Part shown: positions 42,949 to 53,293 of the stretch, piece by piece
Layout of the letters: every line of letters begins with the position of its first letter
Position numbering within the stretch: the first letter of the stretch is position 1
Assembly: GCA_001657385.1 (NCBI GenBank)
Contig: LYSZ01000011.1
Coordinates: 1 to 64,000 of the forward strand
Direction of reading: 5' to 3'
Length of the DNA: 64,000 bases
Source of the DNA: Parvularcula sp. BBD 1991-13
GTDB taxonomy: Bacteria; Pseudomonadota; Alphaproteobacteria; Caulobacterales; Parvularculaceae
Notes under the pieces: model-generated
Seen by the model: only the letters and a program-made list of their open reading frames with translations
Told to the model about the DNA's origin: nothing
The model's database searches: none
Translations under genes and position numbers: made by a program

Positions 42949-45071
42949 GCGCGGTGCTCCGTAAGCGTCGGGCCAAGGGCGGCTTTCAGCGGGTCGAGAT
43001 AAGGCTCGAAAGGCCGCCACTGATCGACGCCGGCTCTGTTGATGGGTTTGCGGACCTGTTCCGAACTGGCGGTGCGCACGGAGCGGTCGGTCTTGTGGAA
43101 TTCCAGGCAGGCGCGCTCGAAGGGCAGGCCGCAGAAATCGAGGATGCGGCGCACCTGGGTTTCCAGGTCGTCGAGAACGTCTTCATGCTGAACGCGCAGG
43201 ATCTGTCCCGGCAGCGCTGCGTCCCAGTGGCGCATCAGCGCAACGTAATCGCGATAGTACTGGCCGATTTCCTTCAGGCCGTAGGTGAACTCCTGGCCCT
43301 CGGCGAACAACTGCTTGAAGCCGGAAAAACAGCACGCCATGGGCTCGCGCCGCGCGTCGATGATCTTGGCGTTGGGCAGGATGAGCCGGATCAGCGCGAT
43401 ATGCCGGAAATTGTTGGGCATCTTGTCGGTGAAGAAAGGCGCGCCGGCGCGATGAATGCGCGTCTCGGCGATATACTGTTCGCCCATTGCCCGCAGCGTG
43501 TCCGCCCCGAGGTCTTTCAGCGTCGCGGGATATTGCGATTTCCCGGCGCGCCGGTCGCGCCCGCGCAGGCGCTGGGACAGGCTCAGGATATTCGGCAGTT
43601 CGAGCGTTCCGTCGACCTGGGAGTGAGAGGCGAGGATCTGCTCAAGCAGGGTCGAGCCCGCGCGCGGCAGGCCGACGATGAAGATCGGATCCGGCGCGTC
43701 ATGACCCGCGCCCTTGCGCGCCTCGAACAGATCCGGTCCGCAATGGGCGATCTGCGCCGCCAGCTCGGCGGTCATCTGGTCGGCGTCGTACCGGCTCTGG
43801 GCGCGTTTCAGCGCGTTGCCGCGGTCGTAATAGGCGAAGGCGCGCTCGAACGCGCCGTGGTCTTCGTGCGCCTTGCCCAGCGCGAAGCAAAGCTGCACCC
43901 GGTCCGCGTTGGCGATGTCGCGCCTGGCTTCGGCGGCGGTCATGGCCTCGATTTCATCATCCCCAAAACGATAGGTCTTGAGATTGGCGAGGGAAAAATA
44001 GGCGTCGCCGTGCCCCGGCCTGGCCTTGCAGGCGCGGCGGTAGGATGCGACGGCGTCCTCGGTCCTGCCATAGGTTTTCAGCGCGTGACCGCGCGAGGTC
44101 AGCGTCGCCGGATCGTCCGGAAGGGTTTCGAGGATGCGGTCGAACAGGCTGAGCGCTCCTTCGAAATCGCCGGTTTGCAGCCGCTCGATCGCGTAGCATG
44201 ACTGGAAAACGGGATTGTCCGGGTCCGTATCGTAAAGTATTTTCGCTTGCGCCAGGGCGGCCGCGAATTTTTGCCGCTTGCGCAGCGTCTGGACATAGTC
44301 CAGGCGCGCCTGGATGTTGTCGGGCTCGAATTCCAGCGCGCTTTCAAGCAGGAAATCGGCGTCTTCAAGAACGCCGAGCCGCACGCCGATATCGGCCAGC
44401 AGCCGCATCGCTTCGACATGGTGCGGCGTGTTCTGCAGAAACGCCCGGCACAGCGCTTCCGCCTTGAGCAGCTTGCCCTCATGGATGAAGTTCGACACCG
44501 TCAGCAGCTCTTTCGGCAGGGCCGCGAGGCGGTCCGCCTGCGCCGCCGCGCGCCGCGCTTCCGCGCGGCGTCCCGCCCGGGACAGTAGATCCGCTTGCGC
44601 CCGCCAGCTTGCGATCAGCGCGGGGTTGGCGCGGCAGGCGAGGTCGTAGGCGCGCAGCGCCGCCTGCGCCTCGCCGCGCGCCTTGAAAAGATGTCCCTGC
44701 TCCTGATAGGCGCGGCCGAATTCCGGCGCCGCGCCGAGCAGTATGCTGAGCGTTTGCGCCGCATCATCATAACGCTTCAGGTAGCGCAGGCAGACCGCCC
44801 TGACATAGAGCGCGTCGATATTGTCCGGATTGTCTGCGAGCGGCCCGGCGACGGCGTCGAGGGCGTCTTCAAAGCGGTTCCGGTACATCAGGGCCTGCGC
44901 CGTTTTCAGCGCCTCGTCGATGCCCCCGTCTTTTGTGCGCCCATCTTTTGCGCGCCCGTCTTTTGGATCGCTGTCCGACGCGGGCGCGTCGTTCGCCGGC
45001 GGACTGTCCGCGGGTCTTCCGTGCGCCGGTGGGCGATCATCCTGTTTTCCGTCCGCCGTCATTGCAGGCAT
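42945..45071 (-). CDS. TPR-repeat sulfotransferase
   Basis: A 709-residue two-part protein. After a polar N-terminal tail with a repeated KDGR unit, about ten TPR repeats fill residues 50-420. The C-terminal sulfotransferase domain begins at IFIVGLPRAGSTLLEQIL, the 5'-phosphosulphate loop (PRAGST at 469-474) that binds PAPS. The 3'-phosphate region is DARREPMACCFSGF. The acceptor is unknown; tyrosine-protein or polysaccharide sulphation are the usual proposals. ATG 45071 follows AGGA. It sits between a TonB receptor and BCCT, a pairing common in alphaproteobacteria. Confidence 0.92.
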
Positions 45072-45162
45072 CACGATCCTGTGACTTGCTTCCCGAAGTC
45101 CGAAAAGGCGCCCCCTGGCCGGGGACGCCTTTTCAACGCCTTGAATGGTGTCGTCGGTGCGG

Positions 45163-47828
45163 TTAATACCGCACGCTGACGCGCACTCCAACCGTCCGTG
45201 GTCGGATCACCAGGACGCGCTCGCGGTCGAACACGAAGTTGTTCGCAAGCTCGCCATAGGTGTTGTTGAGGTTCTCGCCGAAAATTTCCGCCGACCAGCG
45301 GTCGGTGGCGACGCCGGCGGTGAGGCCGACCGTCGTGTAACTGTCCACCGGCGCGGCGTTGATTTCGATGATGTCGCTGCGGCTCGACCCGGAATACACC
45401 ACCTGCGGCATGACATGCGCCGTCATTTCGGTGTTCAGGCTCCACTCGTACCGGGCCCGGAGATTGCCCTGGAAATTCGGCGCGAACGCCAGTTCCGATC
45501 CCGAGACCACGTCGCCGGTTGGCGTCAGCACGTCCGTGATTTCCGTTTCCAGGACCGAGAACGCGCCGGCCACGGTCAGGCCGGGGACAGCCGACGGCGC
45601 GAGGATGAAATCGCCTTCAACGCCGTAGATTTCCGCGTTCGCCGCGTTGTCGGAGAAGAAAAGGTTGGTGATCGACGGATCGAAGATCGTCGTCTGCAGT
45701 CGGTCAACCTCGACGAAGAAAGCATTGCCGTTAAACTGAAGCTGGTTGTCGAAAAGGTTCGTTTTCCAGCCGATCTCGTAATTCGTCACTTCGTCCGTAT
45801 CGATCGCGAAAGGCACGGTGAAGCCGTCCGGACCCTGCGCGCCGCCGGGGCGGTTGAGAAGGCCGGGGCGGAATCCTTCCGAATAGGTGGCGTATAGCAG
45901 GACGCCGTCCGTCGGCGTCCAGCTCACATTGCCCTTGAAAATAAATCCGTCCGTAGACGCAGTATCCGGCGCGCTCAGGGCGTTGAAGATCTGCGCCGCC
46001 TGCGCGTCGGTCAGGTCCGGATCGATCGCCTGGATGTCGGCGATGCTCTGTCCCTGGGTGTAGGTGATCTGGCGGCTGAGGTCGCAGGTGCCGCGGAAGG
46101 TGAATTCTCCATCGCCGTTGTAGAGATCGCTGATGTCCGTGCCGAAGGCGTTTTCGTCGACCCCGGAGCTGTTGCAGAACGAGGAGTTGGCGCCGCCCTC
46201 GAAATCGACCTCGATATCGTAATAGCGCGTGCCGAAGGTCAGCGTCAGCGTATCCGGGATGAGGTCGAAGTTCACTTCGCCGAAAAAGCCGAGTTGCTCG
46301 TCGGTGCGCTTGATGTCGTTGCGGAAGATCACGCCCGGCGGGAACGGTCCCGGATCGGAAGCGAAACCGGTGGTGAAGGGGAAGTTCGGCGGAAAGCCTT
46401 GCTGCCCGAACAGGTCGATCTGGTCGAAACCGGTAGTGTAAGTAAAGTCGTTGCGTTCGGTCAGCTCCATGTCGCTGTAGAACGCGCCGAAGGTGGCGCG
46501 CAGGCGATATTCCGACGGCGTGTTGAAACGCAGCTCGTGCGTGAAGATCTGGGTTTCGGTCGTCGAGCGAACGAAGCCGTCCGGGGCCTGACAGGTTCCG
46601 CTCGGCGCGTCGGCGCCGGGATAGGTGACGGACCCGTCGCAGATATAATAGGGCAGGTACTGACCGATGAACAGGTAGTCCGCGTAATCGACTGTCTGAT
46701 CGGTGTCGCGGTCAGTATAGGCGCCGGTGTAGACCGCTTCCAGGGCGCCGAGGCGGCCTTCCAGCGTCCAGCTCGTGTTATTGAAGTCGTCTTCCAGCTC
46801 GTCGCCGGCGAAGCGCTGGATCTCGTATTCGTCAAGCTCCGGGTCGGCGAAGAACACGCCTTCCGTTTCAAGGCTCTGGCGCGCATGGGCGACCGTCAGC
46901 GTCCAGTCGTCGTTGATGGCGTAAAGGGCGCTGATGCGGAACCGGCATAGCTTGCGTCGTTGAAATCGTCTTCGACCAGGGCGCCGTTGTTCGCCTGGAG
47001 GAAATTGACCCCCGACAGATCGGCGAGGTCGGGGTTGGCCCCCGGGTCCGCCGCGAGATTGTCGGCGACCTGGCTCTCGGACTGGAAGCCGTCCCGCGCG
47101 CGCGAGACCGGCACGCCGTTGCGGCGAACGGTTCCCGCGCTGCGGAAGCGCGCGCTTTCAGACGCATCGCGCGTTCCCGGCACGTTGTCGATGTATCCTC
47201 CGCGCTCGTCGGTATAGGCGACGCCGCGCAGCGCGAGGTTTTCCGTAACCGGAATGTTGATGATGCCTTCGACCTTGTTGCTCATCTCCCCGCCCTCGGT
47301 GAAGGAGACGCCGGCGTTGGCGATGGCCTCGAACTCGCCGAGCTTCGGCTTGTTCGTGATCAGGCGGATCGTGCCGGCCTGGGAGCTTGCGCCGAACAGC
47401 GTGCCCTGCGGGCCGGGCAGGACTTCCACCCGCTCGAGGTCGACGGCGTAGACGTCGAGGTTGCGGCCCGGCTGGGCGAGCGGCTGCTCGTCAAGATAGA
47501 GCGCCACGTTCGGCGCTAGGCCTGCGACGCCCGCCACGGTCAGGTTCGGCGTCGTCGAGGCGAGACCGCGGATATAGATCGTGTTCTGTCCCGGTCCGCC
47601 GCCGCCTGCGGTCACGCCCGGCAACTGGACCAGATAATCGGTGAAGTTGTCGACGTTCAGTTCGTCAAGCTGCTGACCGCCAAGCGCCTGGACCGCCACT
47701 GGAATGTCCTGGGCGTTCTCCGCGCGCTTGGTGGCGGTGACGACGATCTGGTCCACTTCCGCGAGAGCGGTCGAAAACAGCGCTGTTGTAACGGCGATCG
47801 CAGATGCGCCGATCATATGCTTTTTCAC
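45163..47828 (-). pseudogene. TonB-dependent receptor broken by a one-base frameshift
   Basis: Together the two reading frames make one outer-membrane receptor of about 885 residues. The start is GTG 47828, with signal peptide MKKHMIGASAIAVTTALFSTALA, the TonB box DQIVVTATK, and a plug domain with YIRGLAST, LYLDEQPL and VEVLPGPQGTLFG. The frame then slips at 46936-46943, inside GGAACC on the plus strand. One missing base turns NDASYAG-F-RISALYAINDDW into a short nonsense end at about 46896. The second frame continues to the normal TonB-receptor C-terminus (VGVRVSVRY, with terminal aromatic residue). It could be a true loss of function, a phase-variable site, or a sequencing error. Confidence 0.88.
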
Positions 47829-48308
47829 AGGTTTTGCCCCTCGTTCTGTATTGCCTGCGTCCGCTCAAGCCTGTTGCGGGTCGAGAATGCGTTTTGCGGA
47901 CGTCGCGCTGCGGCGCGGCATGCCTCGACCGGCTATGGGTAATGGCTGGCTTATAGCAAATAATTAGAAAAACGAAATAGTACCCGCAGAAAATCTGTCA
48001 GATGCGCCCTCGCATTCGCGTGAAAATTAAATAAACAAATAAAATCAATCTGTTGCCCGAAAATCGACGGCGCCGTTTGATTCGAAAATCAAATCATTGA
48101 GCGCCCCCGCTTCGTTGGGTCGCACGCCTCTGCCGGCCTTGCTCGCCCCAACACGCCTACCGCCGTGTGCGCCTGTCGCCGCCTCGCATGGGAAACCCGG
48201 TCATGGTTGCGCCCCGGCAAACCGCAACGCCGCCCGGAACAGGGCGGCGCGCGGCGTTCTTTCTCGTATGGGCTCGTATGGGGCGTTGGCGCGGGCTCGC
48301 GGCGCGGC
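47829..48308. other. Gap with AT-rich receptor promoter region and a perfect inverted repeat
   Basis: There is no gene in these 480 bases. The part at 47940-48100 is AT-rich and must hold the receptor promoter. TTTGATT (48076-48082) and AATCAAA (48087-48093) form a 7-bp inverted repeat with a four-base spacer, a likely operator. CGCCGCCC/GGGCGGCG (48228-48249) is a strong hairpin 60 bases past the phoX stop codon and may end that transcript, although no T-run follows on the minus strand. Confidence 0.5.
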
Positions 48309-50282
48309 TCAGCCGGTAAGCGGTCCGCCGATGGGCCCGCCGTCCTTGCGCCGGACGGCGACGACCGCCGGGCGGGGCGGGGCGGCGTCGTCGAAATCCG
48401 GCCAGCGCGTCGTCGGGGCCTCGAACGTCGCGCCGCGCCCGTCCCCCGGATGCTGCACGGACAAGAACAGGGTCGCGCCGTCGGCGGCGAAGCGCGGGCC
48501 GCAGACTTCCGCGCCGATCGGCGCCCGAAAGAAAGCGCGCCCCGCGCCGCGCCGCGCGCCATCCGTTTCGATCGCCCAGAGCCCGTCCGCCGCGCCGGTG
48601 CTCCGGTTGCCGTCGGTCGCCACCCACAGCCGGCCGAACGGGTCGACCGCGCAATTGTCCGGCGCGCCGAACCATCCGTTCTCGGAGGTCAGCGGATTCC
48701 ACATCGCGCCGAATTCCGGTTTGTCCGGGTCTCCGCATTTTATCAGGATTTCCCAGCGCGAGCGGGTCGCGGCGAAATCGCCGTCCGGCTCGGTTATCTC
48801 GATAATGTGGCCGAAGAGGTTCTCCGCCCGCGGATTGGCGGCGTCGGTCTGATCGGCCGTGCGCTGACTGTTATTGGTGAGCATGACCCATACGCGCCCG
48901 CCCTTGGGGTCGGCTTCCACATCTTCCGGCCGGTCCATCGGCGTCGCGCCCAGAAGGTCGGCCGCGCGCCGCGTCTCGATCAGGACCTCGCCCTGTGACG
49001 CGAAGCCGTTTTCCGGCGTCAACGGACCTTTCCCGAAAACCAGCGGCATCCACTCAAGCGTTCCGTCGTCCTCAAATCGCGCGACGTAAAGGGTTCCCTC
49101 GTCGAGCAGGGAGAGGTTAGCCTCGCGGTCCCCCTCGTCATAGGCCCGCGCCGAGACGAATTTGTAGACATAGTCGAAGCGTTGATCGTCGCCCATATAG
49201 ATGACGACGCGGCCGTCGGGCGCGAGGACGGTTTCCGCGCCTTCATGTTTGAACCGGCCGAGGGCCGTACGCTTTTTCGGCGTCGAGGCGGGATTGAGAA
49301 TATCCACCTCCACCACCCATCCGAAGCGGTTGGGTTCGTTCGGCTCCGCCGCGACGTTGAACCGGTCGACGTGGCGGCCCCATTGATACCCCCCGCCCGG
49401 CAGGCCGTAGCGCCCGTAATTCTCTGCTTCCGGATGGTCTTCCGGCAGCGCGCCGAGGAAATAGGCGTTGAAGTTCTCTTCCGCCATCAGATAGGAGCCC
49501 CAGGGCGTGACCCCGCCGGCGCAGTTATTGACGGTGCCGGTCACGGCGCGCCCGGTCGGGTCCGCGCCGGTGCGCAGGCGCGGATGTCCCGCCGCGGGGC
49601 CGGTGATTTCCATTGCCGTGTCTCCGGCGGTGATGCGTCGATTATAGGTCGAGTCCAGCACCGGCGCCCACTTGCCGTTCCGTTGCGCGATTTCGACGAC
49701 CGTTCCTCCGTGCGCGGCCATTTCCGTTTCGCAGCGCTCGCGCGTCATGCTCTCCGGATAGTCGGCGGCGAGCCCCGGCTGCATCAGCAAGGTCGAAACA
49801 TATTCATGGTTGACGCAGAGAATGCCCCGCGCTTCCTCGCCGTCGCGCGGCGCCAGGGGCCAGAATCCGATGAAATCGTTGTTGTAGCCGAATTGGCGGC
49901 GCTGGGCGTCGGCGCTTTGCGCCTGCGGGTCAAAGGCGGGCGAATCCGGAAAGAGGGCGTCGCCCCAGCGCAGGAGAATGTCGGCGTCGTAGTCGGCGGG
50001 GAGGTGGTGGGTCTCGTCAAGGCCGCGCGCAATCTCCTTGAAGTCGAAGGCCGGCGCCTCCATTGCGGCGCCCCCGTTGTCTCCGGCGGCGTTGCCGGCC
50101 GCGTTTCCGCCTAACCCGTCAGCGGCCCCGTCGCGGCCGCACGCCGCCAGGGCAAGCCCGGAGGCCGCCGCCATGCCGCTGACGAAACCGCGCCGTGTCA
50201 GGCGCGAAGCAATGATGTCGCCGATCGTCCGGGCGCCCGCCAATGCTCTCGGGTTGCTGGGCGTGTTGTCGTCGTCTTGCAT
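48309..50282 (-). CDS. phoX: PhoX-family Tat-exported phosphatase (DUF839)
   Basis: A 657-residue PhoX alkaline-phosphatase-like protein. The Tat signal is SRLTRRGFVSGMAAASG with a following hydrophobic stretch and an AAC that could be a lipobox. The mature part has family landmarks ILCVNHEY, NNCAGGVTPWGSYLMAEENF, FGWVVEVD, RFKHEGAE, YMGDDQRFDYVYKF, PEDVEADP and APDNCAVDPFGRLW. These acidic and aromatic clusters bind the Ca/Fe cofactor of PhoX. ATG 50282 is chosen. No convincing full PhoB box was seen upstream. Confidence 0.93.
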   Translation of the reverse strand: MQDDDNTPSNPRALAGARTIGDIIASRLTRRGFVSGMAAASGLALAACGRDGAADGLGGNAAGNAAGDNGGAAMEAPAFDFKEIARGLDETHHLPADYDADILLRWGDALFPDSPAFDPQAQSADAQRRQFGYNNDFIGFWPLAPRDGEEARGILCVNHEYVSTLLMQPGLAADYPESMTRERCETEMAAHGGTVVEIAQRNGKWAPVLDSTYNRRITAGDTAMEITGPAAGHPRLRTGADPTGRAVTGTVNNCAGGVTPWGSYLMAEENFNAYFLGALPEDHPEAENYGRYGLPGGGYQWGRHVDRFNVAAEPNEPNRFGWVVEVDILNPASTPKKRTALGRFKHEGAETVLAPDGRVVIYMGDDQRFDYVYKFVSARAYDEGDREANLSLLDEGTLYVARFEDDGTLEWMPLVFGKGPLTPENGFASQGEVLIETRRAADLLGATPMDRPEDVEADPKGGRVWVMLTNNSQRTADQTDAANPRAENLFGHIIEITEPDGDFAATRSRWEILIKCGDPDKPEFGAMWNPLTSENGWFGAPDNCAVDPFGRLWVATDGNRSTGAADGLWAIETDGARRGAGRAFFRAPIGAEVCGPRFAADGATLFLSVQHPGDGRGATFEAPTTRWPDFDDAAPPRPAVVAVRRKDGGPIGGPLTG

Positions 50283-50628
50283 GCTCTTCGGCCTCTCTGT
50301 TCGCAATTCTGCTGGGTTCGTCTTCGTGCAGGGTTCGGAATTGTGCTGGCAATCTTTACGCTACGCTGTCGAAGTGGCGCGCCTGTGACAGCAATCGCAA
50401 AGGTTTTTCAAGGGCGCGCATTTGCCTGGAATCGGTCCTGTCTCTCTTTTATTAGGCGGCTGGCTTTTTCAGCGCGGCAAAGAAAAGCGCGGCGGTGGAT
50501 TTTTCAGGTCTGTTATAATATAACGCCTTTCCTGACAATATGAATCGGTTTCGCTTCGGCGAGGGTAAAGCCAGTTTAGGAAGCGACCTGCGGTCATAGG
50601 CCGCGGCGTCAAGGCAGGGTGCGTTTGC
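50283..50628. other. Divergent intergenic region between phoX and the M3 peptidase gene
   Basis: There is no gene in this 346-base divergent gap. It is AT-richer near 50450-50530. CTGTCAC, a single half-site resembling a Pho box, occurs on the phoX strand near 50385, but a second half-site at the required spacing is absent. A promoter candidate for the peptidase is listed separately. Confidence 0.5.
50511..50524 (+). promoter_or_regulatory. Extended -10 promoter inside a palindrome
   Basis: TGTTATAAT (50511-50519) is a perfect extended -10 (TGnTATAAT). It sits within the 13-base palindrome GTTATAATATAAC (50512-50524). There is no good -35, as expected of extended -10 promoters. Transcription would start near 50526, about 100 bases before the peptidase ATG. 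A repressor binding the palindrome would block the promoter. Confidence 0.45.
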
Positions 50629-52869
50629 ATGGGGTTTCAAAATAAAGTGGCGTTGATGAATGGGCGCGCGGCGCGTCTCGCCGCGGTGAGCGCGTTTGCA
50701 TTGCTCGCCGCCTGCGGCGGACAGGGCGAAACGGAACGCGGCGAGATGGGGCAAGGCGAGATGGTGCAAGGCGCGGCGGGCGAGGCCGTGTCCGAGGCCG
50801 AGGCGTCGAACCCGCTGCTCGCCCCATGGACGGCCCCTTTTGGCGCGCCCCCCTTCGACGATATCGACAGCGGCCACTTCACGCCGGCGTTCGAGGCGGC
50901 CATGCGGGTCCATCGCGACGAAATCGCCGTCATCGCCGCCAATCCCCATGAGCCGACCTTCGACAACACCATCGCCGCGCTGGAGCGGTCCGGCGGCGCC
51001 CTGGCGCGGGTGCAGCGCACTTTCTCCGCATACGCCTCATCCGCGACGAATGATGACATCCGCGCCATCCAGCGTGAGATGGCGCCGCGACTCGCCGCGC
51101 ACCGCAGCGCGATTTTTCTGAACGAAGCCCTGTTCGACCGCATTGACGCGGTCTACCGCAATCTGGAGACCCTGAACCTCGCCGCGGAACAGGCGCGGGT
51201 CGTCGAGCGCACGCACACCGCCTTTGTCCGCGCGGGCGCGGAGCTTGACGGCGACGGGCGCGCGCGGCTGGCGGCGATCATCGAGGAACTGGCCGGGCTC
51301 TATACGGCCTTCAGCCAGAACGTTCAGAAAGACGCCGAAAGTTTCATGCTGGTCCTCGAAACCGACGCGGACACGGCCGGCCTGCCGGACGTCGCCCTCG
51401 GCGCCGCCGCGCAGGCCGCCGCCGAACGCGGCCTTGCGGGCAAGCATGTCGTCACCCTGGCGCGGTCGTCGTTCGAGCCGTTCATGACATTCTCCGAGCG
51501 CCGCGACTTGCGCGAGAAACTGTTCCGCGCCTGGACCAATCGCGGCGACAACGGCAACGCTTTCGACAACAAGGAGTCCATCCGCCGGATCCTGGACCTG
51601 CGTCTGGAGCGCGCGCGGCTTCTGGGCTACGACAATTTCGCGCAGTACCGCACGGCGAACACCATGGCGGCCACGCCGCAGAACGCCAGGGACCTGCTCG
51701 ACGAGGTCTGGGCCGGCGCCCTCGCCAAGGCCGAGGCGGAGGCTGAAGAGATCCGCGCGGCGATGGCCGCGGACGGCGCCGAGCATCCGCTGGAGCCCTG
51801 GGACTGGTGGCGGTATGCGGAAAAATCCCGCGCCGCCCGCTATGATTTCAACGAGGATGAAGTCAAGGCCTACCTTTCCCTCGACAATGTGCTGAAGGCC
51901 CAGTTCGCCGTCGCCAACAGGCTGTTCGGCGTCACTTTCGAGGAGCGCTTCGACATCCCCGTCTATCACCACGATGTTCGGGTGTGGGAAATGAAAGACG
52001 CCGGCGGAGCGCATATCGGTCTTTTCTACGGCGATTATTTCGCCCGCCAGGGAAAGCGTTCCGGCGCCTGGATGAGCGCGCTGCGCGTGCAGCACCGGCT
52101 CGACGGCGAGGTAACGCCGCTGATCATGAACAACTGCAACTATAACAAGCCCGCGCCCGGCGAGCCGGCGCTGATTACCCTGCGCGAAGCCGAAGTGGTT
52201 TTCCATGAGTTCGGTCACGCCCTGCACGGACTGATGTCGGACGTTACCTATCCGTCGATCGCCGGAACGTCGGTCGACTACGATTTCGTGGAATTCCCGG
52301 CTCAGATCTACGAACACTGGATGCGGGCGCCCCAGGTGATCGAGGAATTCGCGCTGCATCACGAAACCGGCGAGCCGATGCCGGCGGCGTTGTTGGAAAA
52401 AGTCCGCGCGGCGGCGAACGCCAAGTCCGGTTTCGACAATGTTGAGTTCATCGCTTCGGCTTTCGTCGATCTTGCATTGCACCGGATCGAGGATCGGCGC
52501 GTCATCGCCGCGCTCGACATCAATCAGTTCGAGGACGACATCCTTGACGCCGCAGGCAAGCCGGACGCCATCGCCATGCGCCATCGCTCGCCGCATTTTC
52601 TCCACGCCTTCGCCGGAGAACTCTATGCGGGCGGCTATTACACCTATATGTGGGCCGGCGTGCTCGATAATGACGGCTTCGCCGCGTTTGAAGAGGCGGG
52701 CGACATTTTCGATCCCGCTCTCGCCGCTAAGCTTCGCGATTACGTCTACGCCGCCGGCAATTCGCGTCCGGCCATGGACGCGTATATCGGCTTTCGCGGC
52801 CGCGCGCCGGAAACCGGGCCGCTGTTGCGCAATCGCGGCCTCGACCGCGGCGAAAAGCCGGAGAGCTGA
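50629..52869 (+). CDS. M3-family zinc oligopeptidase, lipoprotein (Dcp-like)
   Basis: A 746-residue thimet-type metallopeptidase. The zinc site is HEFGH (526-530) with the third ligand Glu in the following helix; family blocks DNKESIRRILDLRLERARLLGY and GYYTYMWAGVL are present. The N-terminus is a lipoprotein signal with AFALLAAC, Cys29, so the enzyme is exported and anchored, unlike the cytosolic Dcp/PrlC of enterics. It probably trims peptides in the periplasm. ATG 50629 has AAGGCAGGG upstream; ATG 50656 would shorten the signal peptide and is also possible. Confidence 0.94.
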   Translation: MGFQNKVALMNGRAARLAAVSAFALLAACGGQGETERGEMGQGEMVQGAAGEAVSEAEASNPLLAPWTAPFGAPPFDDIDSGHFTPAFEAAMRVHRDEIAVIAANPHEPTFDNTIAALERSGGALARVQRTFSAYASSATNDDIRAIQREMAPRLAAHRSAIFLNEALFDRIDAVYRNLETLNLAAEQARVVERTHTAFVRAGAELDGDGRARLAAIIEELAGLYTAFSQNVQKDAESFMLVLETDADTAGLPDVALGAAAQAAAERGLAGKHVVTLARSSFEPFMTFSERRDLREKLFRAWTNRGDNGNAFDNKESIRRILDLRLERARLLGYDNFAQYRTANTMAATPQNARDLLDEVWAGALAKAEAEAEEIRAAMAADGAEHPLEPWDWWRYAEKSRAARYDFNEDEVKAYLSLDNVLKAQFAVANRLFGVTFEERFDIPVYHHDVRVWEMKDAGGAHIGLFYGDYFARQGKRSGAWMSALRVQHRLDGEVTPLIMNNCNYNKPAPGEPALITLREAEVVFHEFGHALHGLMSDVTYPSIAGTSVDYDFVEFPAQIYEHWMRAPQVIEEFALHHETGEPMPAALLEKVRAAANAKSGFDNVEFIASAFVDLALHRIEDRRVIAALDINQFEDDILDAAGKPDAIAMRHRSPHFLHAFAGELYAGGYYTYMWAGVLDNDGFAAFEEAGDIFDPALAAKLRDYVYAAGNSRPAMDAYIGFRGRAPETGPLLRNRGLDRGEKPES

Positions 52870-53086
52870 TTTCTCGCCGCGTGTCTACGTCCGGTCTTGA
52901 TCCGCCCTTGATCCGTTTTTGTTAGGCCGCGCCCTGAAACAGTCGCAACACTAAACAGTCGCAACGAAGCGCGCAGGACCGCCGGCCCGCTCGCTTTTTT
53001 ATTGATACCCGCTGCGGCGCCCATGGGGCCTGTGCGCATCGTCCTGCGGGCTGAGGATCGAGGGGAGCTGCATCCCGCTTCGCATT

Positions 53087-53112
53087 CGCCGCCTTTTTGC
53101 GGGCGGCGGGTT
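53087..53112 (+). terminator. Possible intrinsic terminator after the M3 peptidase gene
   Basis: CGCCGCC (53087-53093) pairs with GGCGGCG (53102-53108), followed by GGTTTT. It is about 220 bases past the peptidase stop codon. The rest of the 52870-53293 gap holds no gene that I can support. Confidence 0.4.
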
Positions 53113-53130
53113 TTCCGCCGCGTCCTGCAT

Positions 53131-53159
53131 TAAAAGCTTGCGTAAACATACTAACATGA
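53131..53159 (+). promoter_or_regulatory. 29-bp box shared with the carotenoid oxygenase promoter
   Basis: This stretch contains AGCTTGCGTAA then CATACTAACA and differs at three positions only from 61675-61703, upstream of the carotenoid oxygenase gene. It lies about 135 bases before the probable thiolase start and just beyond the preceding terminator hairpin, the place for a promoter or operator of the acyl-CoA cluster. Confidence 0.6.
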
Positions 53160-53293
53160 TACTCCTAAGACGTCTCCCGCGAATGGCGGCGATCGTGGAG
53201 CGCGGCATCCGGGCGATGCGGTCGAGACTGAAGCTGATGTTGGGGCGGCGCACAACCACAAGACCAGAGGGCAAAAGGCAGAGGGCAGGATCG

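Noticed and set aside
50320-50450. PhoB box before phoX
   Set aside because: Only one half-site (CTGTCAC) was found; the second at 11-base spacing is missing.
53138-53293. N-terminal extension of the thiolase from ATG codons at 53156-53216
   Set aside because: The extra residues are basic and unlike thiolases; the family sequence begins at TTG 53294, which has its own AGGA site.
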